Below are positions 8,201-16,587 of a DNA stretch of 25,522 bases, piece after piece; positions within the stretch are counted from its first letter, which is position 1, and each line of letters opens with the position of its first letter. The position numbers and the translations under genes were made by a program. This DNA is from a virus, in IMG/VR virus record IMGVR_UViG_3300010883_000407, positions 1 through 25,522 of that record; one strand, 5' to 3'. Below the pieces are notes generated by a model that was not told the DNA's origin, searched no databases, and saw nothing but the letters and a program-made list of their open reading frames with translations.

Positions 8201-10215
8201 CTAATTTTAGTTTCAATTTCAGTCATATTTTCATCAATAATTGATAATCTATTATCATCTGCACCACTCCATACTTTCCAATTCATCACTCCACCAGTAT
8301 CTATATAAATATCACTTAGAATATCATCTATAACATCTTTAAAAGTATCATTAGATGTAAAGGCTTTAGTTATAGTGTCTACATTAATGAAAACTTCTCT
8401 TATTGGTATCCTAGATATTGATCCCTGTGAACCTTTATCCATTGCAGTTTTTGGATTTTCAGTTGCTAGATCTCCATCTGTATATTGTTTTAGTATTTCA
8501 GCGTCTCTTTTAGGTTCTCTATTTGGTCTTAATATTTCACCAATTTCATCAAATTCAGCACTATTATATGTATTATCCCATTCTCTAGGTAATAGTACTG
8601 TAGGGTAAACACCATCTCCAGGTAACTCGTCTTGTCTTACAATAAAAGTATCATGATAGTATGTAAATGAATTATCAGACCACAATGATACTTGAAAATA
8701 TTTTTTTTTATCGTAATGATTTATAGATTTATAATCTCTCCCAAAACCAAAATTTCCATTTAATATGTCATCTTCAAATCTACCCCAACTTATATATTTT
8801 TGTTTTCCAGAATCTGCAATTACCATTCCACTTAGAGTAGCCTTATCATCTGGGGTTAAAAGTTTGGTTTTTAATTTCTCTGATGTAATCCATTCAAGCA
8901 TTTCACCAAATTGTGTAATTCTAGTTGAACTTAATGAAAAATTAGCAATATTACCTTTCACATCCACATCTACTGGGGTTTCAGCATAATCAATCCAGTC
9001 CTGTAAAGCTTCTTGATCTTTTTGACTAAGTCTAGGAATTACAGCTTTCCACATTAATAAAGTTTCTATTTGGTATTTAATTCTTTGAACGGTTTTTGAT
9101 CTTATTTCTTGACCTAATAATGCAGAATTTTTAGATGTGAGATCTACAGTACATTCTACACTTCCATCTTCTAGAACCTTTGATGAATAATTTGTTACTA
9201 CTCCAATAATCGTTTCTAGGTCTCCCCTAGAGTTATAAACAATACCAGATTCCTCTTCAGGAGTTACATTTTTTCCTTCACCAAAGAGAAGTTCTTCTAT
9301 ATTATCCTGTTCAATTACATCTTCTGGATCATATATTTCTGTAGTATTCCAACCAATATCAACAAATATTTGTGCTCCAGGCCTTAAAAAATATTTTAAA
9401 TATATTTTATCGAAATCATTCCAATTATGAACTATAAAATTAACCGTTGTTCTTTTTATAACTCCCAATTGTCCTTCACTTGTAGAACTCATTCCAGTTA
9501 TTCCTGCAGCAGGTTTCATGTATGGATTATCTACCATCTCCTCAGGAATAACATCCCCCACCGTAACATCACCTGATAGTGTACTAGTTGAACCATAACC
9601 TGATTCATATTGTGCTTTTACTTGATCTCGTGTACTTTCACCCAACTTTGACCTCGTATCATGCACAAATTGATTAAAAATATTATTTCCGAGAGAGTAA
9701 ATTTTATGTCCAATTGATTTTTTTGCCTGTTCTTGTATTTTAGCATTGATTATAAAAAATTGATTACCGAACTTTCTAACACTTGCAGCTGCACCTAAAG
9801 TATTAGCTTGAGTATCTGCACTTTTTTTTGCTCTCTTTTCTAACTCCTCTATTCCTACATCTGTTTCACCTTCTTTTAAATAATCCTTTGGATTAAATAC
9901 TGTTTGATATGGATTTCCATATGTATTATAAGGTTCATTTAATTCTACACCACACCACATTCTAACCCAAGGGGTACGAGAACCTAAATCAACAATAGCA
10001 TGACCACCATCATTAAAACTAAAATCATTAAGTTCATTATATGTGTAAAAACCTTCATTTGATTCACCACCACCTTCTGTCCTATCATCTGGATAGGCTG
10101 ATGGGTTTATTTCATCCGTCATATTTCGTGGTTTTTCTGCTAGGAGTTGTCTTGATTCGAGTTTTTTCTTTACTCGATTGCTTATGTCAGAACCAAATAA
10201 TCTTTTTGTTATCAT
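5260..10215 (-). CDS. Giant baseplate hub-like structural protein with Cys/Trp-rich C-terminus
   Basis: A 1651-residue protein and the largest gene in the window. Residues near 75-90 (SRTPWVRMWCGVEL) begin a structural region. The segment at about 870-935, with a PLKLQLTIYGIG strand, SPGDCFRVDYIP and a strand-rich end FTTLETQFRVR, resembles the beta-rich domains of phage baseplate hub proteins (gp27-type). From about residue 1130 the composition changes: Gly, Trp, Asp and about twelve Cys, including MCNMC and PCGRC, against about three Cys in the first 1100 residues. This part has no domain I recognise and may be a receptor-binding or disulfide-stabilised tip. It follows the LysM-like gene closely, as expected for a hub gene downstream of a tape measure. 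The hub call rests on position and strand pattern, not on a firm match. Confidence 0.6.
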   Translation of the reverse strand: MITKRLFGSDISNRVKKKLESRQLLAEKPRNMTDEINPSAYPDDRTEGGGESNEGFYTYNELNDFSFNDGGHAIVDLGSRTPWVRMWCGVELNEPYNTYGNPYQTVFNPKDYLKEGETDVGIEELEKRAKKSADTQANTLGAAASVRKFGNQFFIINAKIQEQAKKSIGHKIYSLGNNIFNQFVHDTRSKLGESTRDQVKAQYESGYGSTSTLSGDVTVGDVIPEEMVDNPYMKPAAGITGMSSTSEGQLGVIKRTTVNFIVHNWNDFDKIYLKYFLRPGAQIFVDIGWNTTEIYDPEDVIEQDNIEELLFGEGKNVTPEEESGIVYNSRGDLETIIGVVTNYSSKVLEDGSVECTVDLTSKNSALLGQEIRSKTVQRIKYQIETLLMWKAVIPRLSQKDQEALQDWIDYAETPVDVDVKGNIANFSLSSTRITQFGEMLEWITSEKLKTKLLTPDDKATLSGMVIADSGKQKYISWGRFEDDILNGNFGFGRDYKSINHYDKKKYFQVSLWSDNSFTYYHDTFIVRQDELPGDGVYPTVLLPREWDNTYNSAEFDEIGEILRPNREPKRDAEILKQYTDGDLATENPKTAMDKGSQGSISRIPIREVFINVDTITKAFTSNDTFKDVIDDILSDIYIDTGGVMNWKVWSGADDNRLSIIDENMTEIETKIRNSGGDQFFNNLFKFSVMSPNSIVKGYNMSFDFPTGALGSMYAIQGMKSTDQISISGRGALDQSISLENLERLDQYFVNYMPYIGSHFVDKLNEEHAAASELFQYFGEELRLDSSRKYTRDPNTISVRARYDRLVREPDPDENDTDLEEDEMEAREEAANNTIAENEKLMELLGIKVHQTREEYFKGELGKNYERDKKPTLLPLKLQLTIYGIGNISPGDCFRVDYIPEKYQNTVYFQVMRVQQNVTPDGWFTTLETQFRVRTSGAAGKQDSVKNKANNILDDENHEYGVQALVESIKSYPIRGGVTLDGLQNLLTNKSNPWHSPFTQYQKLIQKPPLGGGAIFSEIGTMMKSLDVNRSLNIKENFNYIESAYDFTANIADGTQARVFFPVEIKNRGAFAGYGDNAGLRDYVVERGFGYMQQMGAYWRDSGVPGQTNDTGDMPRPQEGGSPGSDPTKEKWGYCEDNDYTKGWLKPTMELKPPFTRGCGVTLVHGRDYTLLTHKQDPSYFWIIIEKPNEDKNPGLLTEDYVKNVGKINQPLHWRYWGPHLPDEKMEMIEETGQTGYAWTTHTGTYMFDYQTHSFYSHAITGQIVDSKDAPADSYIAEMESEVLVVQDPILIEEQEVSNEAGYVISPQDLLMCNMCHMMMNSGGPTELRMPTDANYLETNNYNGTGMNAAREYEDPITAGIRTLINDQHYRYEGTYDWWDYGPWYCNPGAPGDPPTSESNLKTMCEGDGFNVPFWNVDDFQAKHGYSMAESQTRAANETEAKNEIQIKLGQIYPKVGWSTQYGGDDSPGQYKLGAYGGNPTDTFPGKCKWISADLSKQFQAGYGENDTQGREQQWPAGNLPCGRCVPNFRNPPARYTKLVDQEGDWTYEFFDQTEIDAIWTEAAAFRDGPDAGEDQEGWPVPSTDETYIFQGCPDAGYMHDKWNSSGSPAIDMQDLKWSTGNAGATYRSSTSWTDCWHDDGTYTQDYSNCWK

Positions 10216-10219
10216 TTTT

Positions 10220-10498
10220 TTAGTTACCTACTGCGTGTCTCAAAGTTGCTGGCATTCTTAATGATGTTCCTGCTGGAATATTATTTGAGGATAAATGATT
10301 TACTCTTGCTATAAACCACCAGTATTGTGAATCTTTATAATAAAGATCTGCTAATACATCACATCTATCACCTGCTACTGATATGAGATATATATCATCA
10401 TTTCTTTCTGGTACCTTTGAATAAATAGTGGTATCAAACTTTTTTTTGATAGTTGATTCTATCTTCGAAACTTTTGTTTTATTATATCTTACTGGCAT
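10220..10498 (-). CDS. Small LysM-like baseplate protein (gp53/gpX type)
   Basis: A 92-residue protein. Residues 33-83 fit the LysM-like fold found in small baseplate and tail proteins of contractile phages: a DIYLISVAGDRCDVLA strand-helix, YYKDSQYWWFIARVNHL with the typical double Trp, then IPAGTSLRMP as the closing 'proline-glycine-x-x-L-R-x-P' strand. In T4 the comparable domain sits in wedge protein gp53, and in P2-like tails in gpX. It lies between the large gp48/54-like gene and the hub gene, the usual place for this protein. Its role is probably to bind the hub or wedge rather than peptidoglycan. AAGGAA precedes the ATG. Confidence 0.75.
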   Translation of the reverse strand: MPVRYNKTKVSKIESTIKKKFDTTIYSKVPERNDDIYLISVAGDRCDVLADLYYKDSQYWWFIARVNHLSSNNIPAGTSLRMPATLRHAVGN

Positions 10499-10515
10499 TT
10501 TATTATTTCCTTATT

Positions 10516-12954
10516 TTAAGTCCATTCATCGTCTGGTTCAGTTATAGCAACTTCAGGTTTAGGAGGTTTAACATTAATATCATCACCACCAAATTTTTCT
10601 ACAAGACCATAAAAGAAATCACCACCTCTTTCACCATACAATCCTTTTGTATATTCGAGACTTGGTGGAGTTACATGAGTAACTTGATATTGTATATTTG
10701 CAATTATGTATTTTGGTGCTTGTAAATGATGCCCACCCGAAACATTATTAAAATACTGATCAAGACCCGCTTCCCACACTGCTTCATCAGGCACATTATA
10801 AGTTATAGATTTCAAGAATCCTGTAAGTTCTGCGTGAGGGTCATTTCCACCATAATCCATTCTTCCTAAATAATCTCCTATTACCATTTTTGTATAAGGT
10901 GGTTTCATTTTCATTTTTCCACTAAATCCAGCATTTCTAGATTCTTGATATGCAGGATAACACAATGATGTTAAATGATTCATTTTTTTGTAAATTGATA
11001 TAAATTCATCATATGTATGAGCAAATAATTTAAGTTGGAATGATATCATTCTTTCTGTTGATTTGTAAGTATAAACTGGTTCACTTCTTCCAAGATAATG
11101 GTGTGGTGTCCAGCTTGGAGTTATATTTTCATTTAATCCACTTATATATCCCCTAAAGAAAATAAAATCTCCAGTCCTTAAATCTTTAAAATAAAATTTT
11201 AGGCCATTCTTTGGATTTTTAAGTTCATCACTATTAATAACTTCTCTTTTATATGCATCATGAATACTATCTTTTTCAAGACCAGCTACCATTTTTGATA
11301 AAGTAATTCTATCACCACCTCTGGGTTTAGGTGGTTTTGAAGCACCATGAAATAATAACCAGTCTTTAGTATAGTCAAAAATATCATCATTATATTTAGG
11401 AGGTTTTGGTTGTTCACCAGTTTCTGTATTTGCAGGTGCACCCCTTGTCATAGAATCTTCTACTGTAAATCCTTCTTTTAATTCACCATATGTACGGGCT
11501 CCTGTACCTGGAAGTAATCCTGCTGCAATTTGATTAGGGTGTGACCTTTTTGTCTTTTCTACTAAAGCTATAGCTTTTATTAATCCTTCATCTTTACGGA
11601 ATAAAATATTAGGGACTCCACCTTGATTACCAGATCCAACTAATCTTGATAATGCTGAACCTAAAGTAGTAGTTGGATCATAAAATTTATTAAATCTCTG
11701 AGGGACTCTCATTAACATTGTATGTTTACCACCTATTAGTTGTTGTGGTGGGTTAAATGCAGGGAACGATGATGGTGCACCCATATTATTAAATTTTCTT
11801 TCATATGAACTACTTGAAACAACAGTAGTTGGAATTATTCCATATAGATTTTGTTTTAACATAAACAAAACACCTAATGGAGACGATAAAAATTTTGAGA
11901 TTCTAAGAGTATCAGTTACTGCTCTCATAATTGGTATAGTTCTACTACCCAAATTAGTAAATCTTCCTCCACCAAGTCCTCCTATACTACCTCCAGGTAT
12001 TTTACTTATAATATATGGTTCACCTCTGAACACACCACCTGGTTTTCTGTTCCAATATACTGATGAATTTGGATTTGGAGCTCTCATATCCATATTTTCT
12101 CTATTAACATTACTTGAATAATGATAACCAACACCTTCAAGTGGTCTATGGTTATTTTGATATAATAGAGACCAACCTGCTTTACCTTCATCATCCTTTT
12201 GGCCTAATGAATTAAGGTCAGGACCTGATCTTCCTCGAATACTTATTCTTCTATGTTTATTATCTTCAAAAGATTGTAATTGAGGACCACCTAAATCAAG
12301 ATTACCATTATAACTTGGAATATTATCTTGAATATAATTTCTATCTGGATTTAAATAATCTGTTTCTATAGATTGATTTGATATATATGTAGTTGATGGT
12401 TTGTTACCTTTTGTTAGTATAAAAGTATCCATTAATGATTTCTTATTGTCGTATCCAGCAGCACTAAGAACAACATTACCAGAAGTAATTATATCGTTAC
12501 CTGTTGCTGAATCATAATATCCTCTTGGTGTATTTATTGTTGAAAATGCATCAGAATATCTAATAAATCTGTTGTTAAATATACCACCTAAATCATTATC
12601 TAATGGAAATTTTCCAAGAGCTCCATGAGCCAAATTAATTGGCATAGTTGACATTGTATCTAAAATAGGTAAATTAGGATCTATAACAAATTTTGTTCCT
12701 GTTCCTCGATTAAAATTTAATGTAAAACCATCTGCATATTTAGTATCTGTGTCTAAGAAATTTGCTGGTCCTGGATGTTGATATTCTATTTTTAATGCTT
12801 GAGTTCCGTGAGGATACTTTCCGGTCATATCATCTTTATGAAAATCTCTGAGGGTACTATATTTACTAGTCATATTTGAAAATTTACTAACATTAGAATT
12901 TTCAAATTTCTTTATTCCTCGTGTAAATACACTTTTTAAATTTTCTAAACCCAA
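10516..12954 (-). CDS. Large baseplate/tube-initiator candidate (gp48/54-like C-terminus)
   Basis: An 812-residue protein starting at TTG (12954), seven bases after AAGGAG; no ATG fits. The first 550 residues are rich in Asn, Gly, Ser and Tyr with many short turns and no named domain. The last 250-300 residues form a strand-rich domain: FYFKDLRTGDFIFFRGYI, then SEPVYTYKSTERMISFQLKL, a helix with YDEFISIYKKMN, and KPPYTKMVIGDYLGRMDY. This layout resembles tube-like baseplate proteins such as T4 gp48 and gp54, which cap the baseplate and start tube growth. Position just after the tape measure gene supports this, since T4 has 29-48-54 in the same order. The exact gp48 versus gp54 identity is not resolved. 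Confidence 0.55.
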   Translation of the reverse strand: MGLENLKSVFTRGIKKFENSNVSKFSNMTSKYSTLRDFHKDDMTGKYPHGTQALKIEYQHPGPANFLDTDTKYADGFTLNFNRGTGTKFVIDPNLPILDTMSTMPINLAHGALGKFPLDNDLGGIFNNRFIRYSDAFSTINTPRGYYDSATGNDIITSGNVVLSAAGYDNKKSLMDTFILTKGNKPSTTYISNQSIETDYLNPDRNYIQDNIPSYNGNLDLGGPQLQSFEDNKHRRISIRGRSGPDLNSLGQKDDEGKAGWSLLYQNNHRPLEGVGYHYSSNVNRENMDMRAPNPNSSVYWNRKPGGVFRGEPYIISKIPGGSIGGLGGGRFTNLGSRTIPIMRAVTDTLRISKFLSSPLGVLFMLKQNLYGIIPTTVVSSSSYERKFNNMGAPSSFPAFNPPQQLIGGKHTMLMRVPQRFNKFYDPTTTLGSALSRLVGSGNQGGVPNILFRKDEGLIKAIALVEKTKRSHPNQIAAGLLPGTGARTYGELKEGFTVEDSMTRGAPANTETGEQPKPPKYNDDIFDYTKDWLLFHGASKPPKPRGGDRITLSKMVAGLEKDSIHDAYKREVINSDELKNPKNGLKFYFKDLRTGDFIFFRGYISGLNENITPSWTPHHYLGRSEPVYTYKSTERMISFQLKLFAHTYDEFISIYKKMNHLTSLCYPAYQESRNAGFSGKMKMKPPYTKMVIGDYLGRMDYGGNDPHAELTGFLKSITYNVPDEAVWEAGLDQYFNNVSGGHHLQAPKYIIANIQYQVTHVTPPSLEYTKGLYGERGGDFFYGLVEKFGGDDINVKPPKPEVAITEPDDEWT

Positions 12955-12965
12955 TTTATGTCTCC

Positions 12966-15125
12966 TTAACGAGCACTAGTTATGTCTCTACCTTCTTCTA
13001 CAGCCCTACCTGCATGTCTACCCATTTCTCTAGTGGCAGTACCACCAATACCAAAATATGAATCCATATTTCTTGTTAATTGTTGAATATCACCTCTCAA
13101 TACAGAAACTTCATTTGCTACTGGAGTAGTATCTACTCCACCACCACCAGCACCTGCAGATCTTCCAGCACCAATAGGTGATACACTTACATGTTCTCTT
13201 CCACCTGGATTATCACCAACCATTATAGGTTGTGGTCCACTAGTTACAAATGTTCCACCATTTGCTAATCCCATCATCGCACCACCACCACCACCAACAG
13301 CTCCACCAATAACTAGACCGGCTAGAGCTCCCGCGGGTCCTCCCATCATAAAACCTACACCAGCTCCTGCCAGAGCACCTAAAAGAGCCATAACTGTTTT
13401 TGGATGATTTGCAATCCACATTAATGTACTACCAATTGCTTCAACCATTTTCATAATATTCTTCCAACCACCACCATCCAACCATTTTGTAAAGTCATCA
13501 GCTAATTTATCAAGAACAGGTGCAACTTTTTTAACAATCTCTGCACTTATTGTTTTAAATTTATTCATAATTTGAGTTAAATTGGCTAGTGCATCTTTAC
13601 CCAATAAATCTGCAAAAGATTTTGCCTCTCCATTTAAATCACCTTGACCTTTAGCAAGTTTCATCATAGTCTGAACATCTATGTTTAAAGCATCAGCCAT
13701 GGCTTGTCTTTCGATTGCATTCATCTTTTCTAATTTATTAATACCACCAAGTTGTTTTAATACTTCATCCATCATACCAGGTAAATCATTTGCTAGTGCA
13801 AGTTCTCTTGCCCTTTGTAAGTTTATATCTTGGCCTAATACCATTTGAGCTTCAATTTCTTTATTCAAAGAACTTTGAAAATCCAACAATCCTGATGCTA
13901 TACCACCTACATTATCTAGAGATACACCTAATTTTCTTGCCTGAACTGCTGCTATCATTATATTTTTGCCACCATCCATTGCAAATTTTGCAAATGTCCC
14001 AGTGCTACTTGCTATATCTTTCATGACTGCTGCAGGATTTACATCATTTGCTCTTGCTAATTGATAGGCATTTTCTGCCATATCTTCAGCTTGAGTTGCA
14101 GTTAGTCCTCCTATTCTCATAAGAGTTCCGAATAGTTTTACACCCTCTGCTGTCGATAATCCCATTGCAACAGATGAATCTAAAATTTTAACTGACATAG
14201 CTGCAGCTTCTTTGACACCTATACCAAAACTTGAAGATAAATCATCTGTTATAGCTACAAGTTCTTTGGTATCTTTACCAAGTTCAATCGCCCCTGTTCT
14301 AGCATCAACAAATCCCTTGCCTAAATCTACTGCACCCATTACACCAAATTGTTCACCAGCTATATCTACTTGTTTTGAAAAATCCTTTAATATTGATTTA
14401 AAAATTTTAAATAGAACTATACCTGCACCAATTGCTACAACTACAGCTCCCATGGCAAGAGCTACACCCCCAGCGGCTTTAGGGACTCCCTTCATTATAT
14501 TTTTAAAATCCATTCCACCAGTGAGAATTTTTCCCATATTTTTTTCAATTATTTGCATTCCTTCTGGTCCAAAGCCCATTGCACTTGTTAACATTTTACC
14601 ACCAGGAACTTTTTCTATCAAGCCAGTCACTTTTTTTACTCCTTTCAGCATTGCCTCGGCTTGAGACTTTATTTCATCAGTCGATGCTAACATAGTCTTA
14701 TACCTACTTTCCTCTACTTTCCATGCTGCTATGTCAGTTTTTAAAGTTTTTTCTAGATCCTTATTATAACCTTTTGCAAACTGACCATTTTTTTGTCTTA
14801 GTTTTGATAAGTTATTCTCATGGTCTTGAACTTTTTGACTTGATTTTTCTATCCTATCTCTAATTGTGCCATCAGCTTTAGAAAGACCTACAATGTTGTT
14901 CATAACTTTAGTTTGGTCTGTTATTGATTCAGTGATTCCTGTTGAAACTTTTAGTTGTTCCTTAAGTATTTCAACAAATGCTCGAGCGGTGCTTAAACCA
15001 GATTTTTGAGCAATATTAATATCTTCTTGAATATCTCTATATTCTGAACTAGCCCGAAATTTCTTTTGGTCAGCTTTTAGTTGTGCTGCGTCTATTTTTG
15101 ATTGTGTTTTTCTATCATCTGGCAT
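12966..15125 (-). CDS. Tail tape measure protein (gp29-like)
   Basis: A 719-residue protein that should span the tail tube lumen and set its length. Residues 1-165 are charged and coiled-coil-like. Residues 218-242 are a hydrophobic helix (Ala/Val/Gly rich, then LFKIFK). The middle is helical and Ala/Met rich. Residues 575-613 are a long Gly/Ala hydrophobic stretch suited to membrane insertion during DNA delivery. Near 622-650 the sequence NGGTFVTSGPQPIMVGDNPG followed by REHVSV matches the 'GG...VGE.GpE.v.p' signature common near tape-measure C-termini. By the usual 0.15 nm per residue rule the tail would be about 110 nm. It follows the gp26-like gene and the frameshift extension, the usual order for tail chaperones and tape measures. 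Confidence 0.85.
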   Translation of the reverse strand: MPDDRKTQSKIDAAQLKADQKKFRASSEYRDIQEDINIAQKSGLSTARAFVEILKEQLKVSTGITESITDQTKVMNNIVGLSKADGTIRDRIEKSSQKVQDHENNLSKLRQKNGQFAKGYNKDLEKTLKTDIAAWKVEESRYKTMLASTDEIKSQAEAMLKGVKKVTGLIEKVPGGKMLTSAMGFGPEGMQIIEKNMGKILTGGMDFKNIMKGVPKAAGGVALAMGAVVVAIGAGIVLFKIFKSILKDFSKQVDIAGEQFGVMGAVDLGKGFVDARTGAIELGKDTKELVAITDDLSSSFGIGVKEAAAMSVKILDSSVAMGLSTAEGVKLFGTLMRIGGLTATQAEDMAENAYQLARANDVNPAAVMKDIASSTGTFAKFAMDGGKNIMIAAVQARKLGVSLDNVGGIASGLLDFQSSLNKEIEAQMVLGQDINLQRARELALANDLPGMMDEVLKQLGGINKLEKMNAIERQAMADALNIDVQTMMKLAKGQGDLNGEAKSFADLLGKDALANLTQIMNKFKTISAEIVKKVAPVLDKLADDFTKWLDGGGWKNIMKMVEAIGSTLMWIANHPKTVMALLGALAGAGVGFMMGGPAGALAGLVIGGAVGGGGGAMMGLANGGTFVTSGPQPIMVGDNPGGREHVSVSPIGAGRSAGAGGGGVDTTPVANEVSVLRGDIQQLTRNMDSYFGIGGTATREMGRHAGRAVEEGRDITSAR

Positions 15126-15137
15126 TTTAAATTAACT

Positions 15138-15383
15138 TTATATAAAGTCCTTTAGTTTATATGGTTCTACTTTAATTTTTTTTGCATCTGGATTTATATC
15201 AGATAGTTGGTCATTAAGAGCATCTTCAAATTCTTTAACATCTTTATTTAGTTGTTTCAATGAATCTTGAAACTTTTTACTTTTTTTAAGTGCTGGGGTG
15301 GCAACGAACCATTGAAATACTTTTTTAATTATTGATTCGTTTAAAATATTATGAATATCCATATATGATTTTTTCTTTGACAT
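15138..15383 (-). CDS. Small Lys-rich protein of unknown function
   Basis: An 81-residue basic protein: an N-terminal Lys stretch, an aromatic helix (IIKKVFQWFVATPAL), a charged coiled-coil-like helix at about 35-62 and a short tail ending in YKLKDFI. No domain is recognised. It lies between the tail chaperone pair and the tape measure and has its own promoter-like motif at 15411-15425 and an AGGAG site. The position suggests a tail assembly or minor tail role, which is inference. Confidence 0.7.
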   Translation of the reverse strand: MSKKKSYMDIHNILNESIIKKVFQWFVATPALKKSKKFQDSLKQLNKDVKEFEDALNDQLSDINPDAKKIKVEPYKLKDFI

Positions 15384-15410
15384 AAGACTCTCCTAATTAG
15401 ATATACTTAT

Positions 15411-15425
15411 TCATATATAAATATC
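15411..15425 (-). promoter_or_regulatory. AT-rich promoter-like motif upstream of the 81-residue gene
   Basis: The minus strand reads GATATTTATATATGA, matching the copy at 25376-25390. It lies 27 bases before the ATG at 15383 and could start a transcript carrying the tape measure and baseplate genes. Confidence 0.5.
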
Positions 15426-15439
15426 AAATTTGTGAAAAA

Positions 15440-15652
15440 TTATCGTTTGAATCTGGAAGATGATTTTGATTTTTGCTGAGATTTCTTTATTTGTTTATTT
15501 TCTTCTTCTTTAACTTTTACCAATTTTTTTAAATAAAATTGTCTTAGATATGTGGGCATATTATAGACATCATCATGGGTAAATCCTTGTCCATAATATA
15601 TAAGTTGAAATATTTGTTCGTGAATTTCTGGTTTATGCTTTGGAAGAAGGCC
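15440..15652 (-). CDS. gp51-like tail chaperone extension, reached by frameshift from the gp26-like gene
   Basis: An open frame of 70 codons, overlapping the end of the gp26-like gene in the +1 (equally -2) frame. It reads GLLPKHKPEI, an amphipathic helix HEQIFQLIYYGQGFTHDDVY, NMPTYLRQFYLKKL, then a Lys/Glu/Gln tail ending SSSRFKR. The 'helix, G-F-T-x-x-x-V-x-x-MP, R-x-FY' pattern resembles gp51-type and other tail-chaperone C-terminal modules. This frame has a TAA 7 codons before the GGC and no ATG, GTG or TTG until deep inside the domain (NMP), so it has no start of its own. A slip in the T7 run at 15653-15659 would join it to residue 247 of the gp26-like protein, giving about 317 residues. 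A G/GT-style pair before a tape measure is known in many tailed phages. Assembly role is by analogy. Confidence 0.75.
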   Translation of the reverse strand, partial: GLLPKHKPEIHEQIFQLIYYGQGFTHDDVYNMPTYLRQFYLKKLVKVKEEENKQIKKSQQKSKSSSRFKR

Positions 15653-16394
15653 AAAAAAATTCGATAGTTAAAGGAATATCTACCTCCACCATCTCACCTC
15701 CCGAATCCTCAATTTCCTGTTTTAATTGAATATCAGGTGCAACATCAGCTATTTGATTTCTTAATGCATATGAATCTTTTGCTAACATATTTTGAACCCA
15801 CATACCTATCTTACCTTTATCCGTCTCACCATCAATAGAAGTAATTGAATATTTTAATCTTGTTGTTAATTCTGGAGATATTTGATAACCAGCTTTTGAC
15901 CTTGATTTTACTTCTTGTTCTATTGCTTTTTCTTCTGTACCAGTTAATATTTTAAATTTAATTTCAGATTTAGAAACAGGTAGTTTAATTTCAAACTCAT
16001 TCGATTCTGTACCATCTGGAACAGATTTAAATGGACAATCTGACAAATCAAAAGTATGTTTAATATTTTCACCACTATTAGGATCTGTAATTGTAACTTC
16101 ATAATTTGAACCATAAGCAAGAATACGAGCAGCAACCATAACTGCATTTTTATCACCCAAAACTAAATCATTACAATTCAGTCCTGGAGTGAGAATTAAA
16201 TTATCAAGTAATTTCTCAATCACAACACCTTTCTTAATAAGATTCTGTGATGTAAGAATATCCTCTTCTTTTGCTGTCATATACTTGAGTTCAATTTTAC
16301 CAGACCTTAATGGGCTATCTTCTGGGTAAACTTTACCTTTACTTGGTAAATCTATAACTTCACTTGGAAATTTTTGTTTTTGTTCTTCTGCCAT
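15633..16394 (-). CDS. gp26-like baseplate/tail assembly protein
   Basis: A 253-residue protein matching the T4 baseplate protein family that includes gp26. Visible are LPSKGKVYPEDSPL near 17-30, then a GKIELKYMTAKEEDILTS strand-helix, KKGVVIEKLLDNLI, and DLVLGDKNAVMVAARILAYG, followed by a strand pair with the acidic and Cys-containing FDLSDCPF. The C-terminal half (IKFKILTGTEEKAIEQE, then RLKYSITSIDGE) is also typical of the family. A GGAGG sits just before the ATG. The end FFWPSSKA is encoded across a T7 run that also leads into a gp51-like frame, so two products are likely. T4 gp26 is near 208 residues, so this one is slightly long. Confidence 0.85.
   Translation of the reverse strand: MAEEQKQKFPSEVIDLPSKGKVYPEDSPLRSGKIELKYMTAKEEDILTSQNLIKKGVVIEKLLDNLILTPGLNCNDLVLGDKNAVMVAARILAYGSNYEVTITDPNSGENIKHTFDLSDCPFKSVPDGTESNEFEIKLPVSKSEIKFKILTGTEEKAIEQEVKSRSKAGYQISPELTTRLKYSITSIDGETDKGKIGMWVQNMLAKDSYALRNQIADVAPDIQLKQEIEDSGGEMVEVDIPLTIEFFWPSSKA
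15653..15659 (-). other. Putative slippery site (T7) for programmed frameshift
   Basis: The gp26-like frame reads GAA TTT TTT TGG CCT. The P-site Phe tRNA on TTT can move one base forward and still pair with TTT, so the next codon becomes GGC, the first codon of the gp51-like frame. A -2 slip gives the same frame with one more Phe. The zero-frame stop comes 5 codons after the TGG. A TTTGG/CCAAA inverted repeat overlaps the 3' end of the run. A GGAGGT lies about 22 bases upstream, further than known stimulatory sites usually lie. Confidence 0.6.
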
Positions 16395-16406
16395 TATAAC
16401 CTCCGA

Positions 16407-16586
16407 TTATTTTGATTCAGAAATAGATGCTTTTCTGTAATCTGTAACTAATTTCTTTATTTCACCGATAGATTTTCTGGCTCTACCACCAGCTGATTTA
16501 TTACCTCTTGATGAAAAATCTCTATGATTTTCTTGGAATGTTTCAAATAACTCATTAATTTCATTATATAACTTTTCTGTTGACAT
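16407..16586 (-). CDS. Histone H1-like (Hc1 type) DNA-binding protein
   Basis: A 59-residue gene too short for common length cut-offs. It reads STEKLYNEINELFETF, an acidic-to-neutral helix, then RGNKSAGGRARKSIGEIKKL and VTDYRKASISESK. The core GNK-(S/A)-A-x-x-x-R-(A/V)-R-K/x, then a second helix with YRK, matches the Hc1/histone H1-like family of small basic bacterial proteins known from Chlamydia and Bacteroidetes and seen in phages. AGGAG lies inside the end of the lysozyme gene, 6 bases before this ATG, so it is coupled to it. It probably binds DNA or packs nucleic acid, possibly in the virion or host takeover, but only the family is known. The short length lacks the Lys/Ala-rich tail of Chlamydia Hc1. 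Confidence 0.75.
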   Translation of the reverse strand: MSTEKLYNEINELFETFQENHRDFSSRGNKSAGGRARKSIGEIKKLVTDYRKASISESK

Positions 16587-16587
16587 T

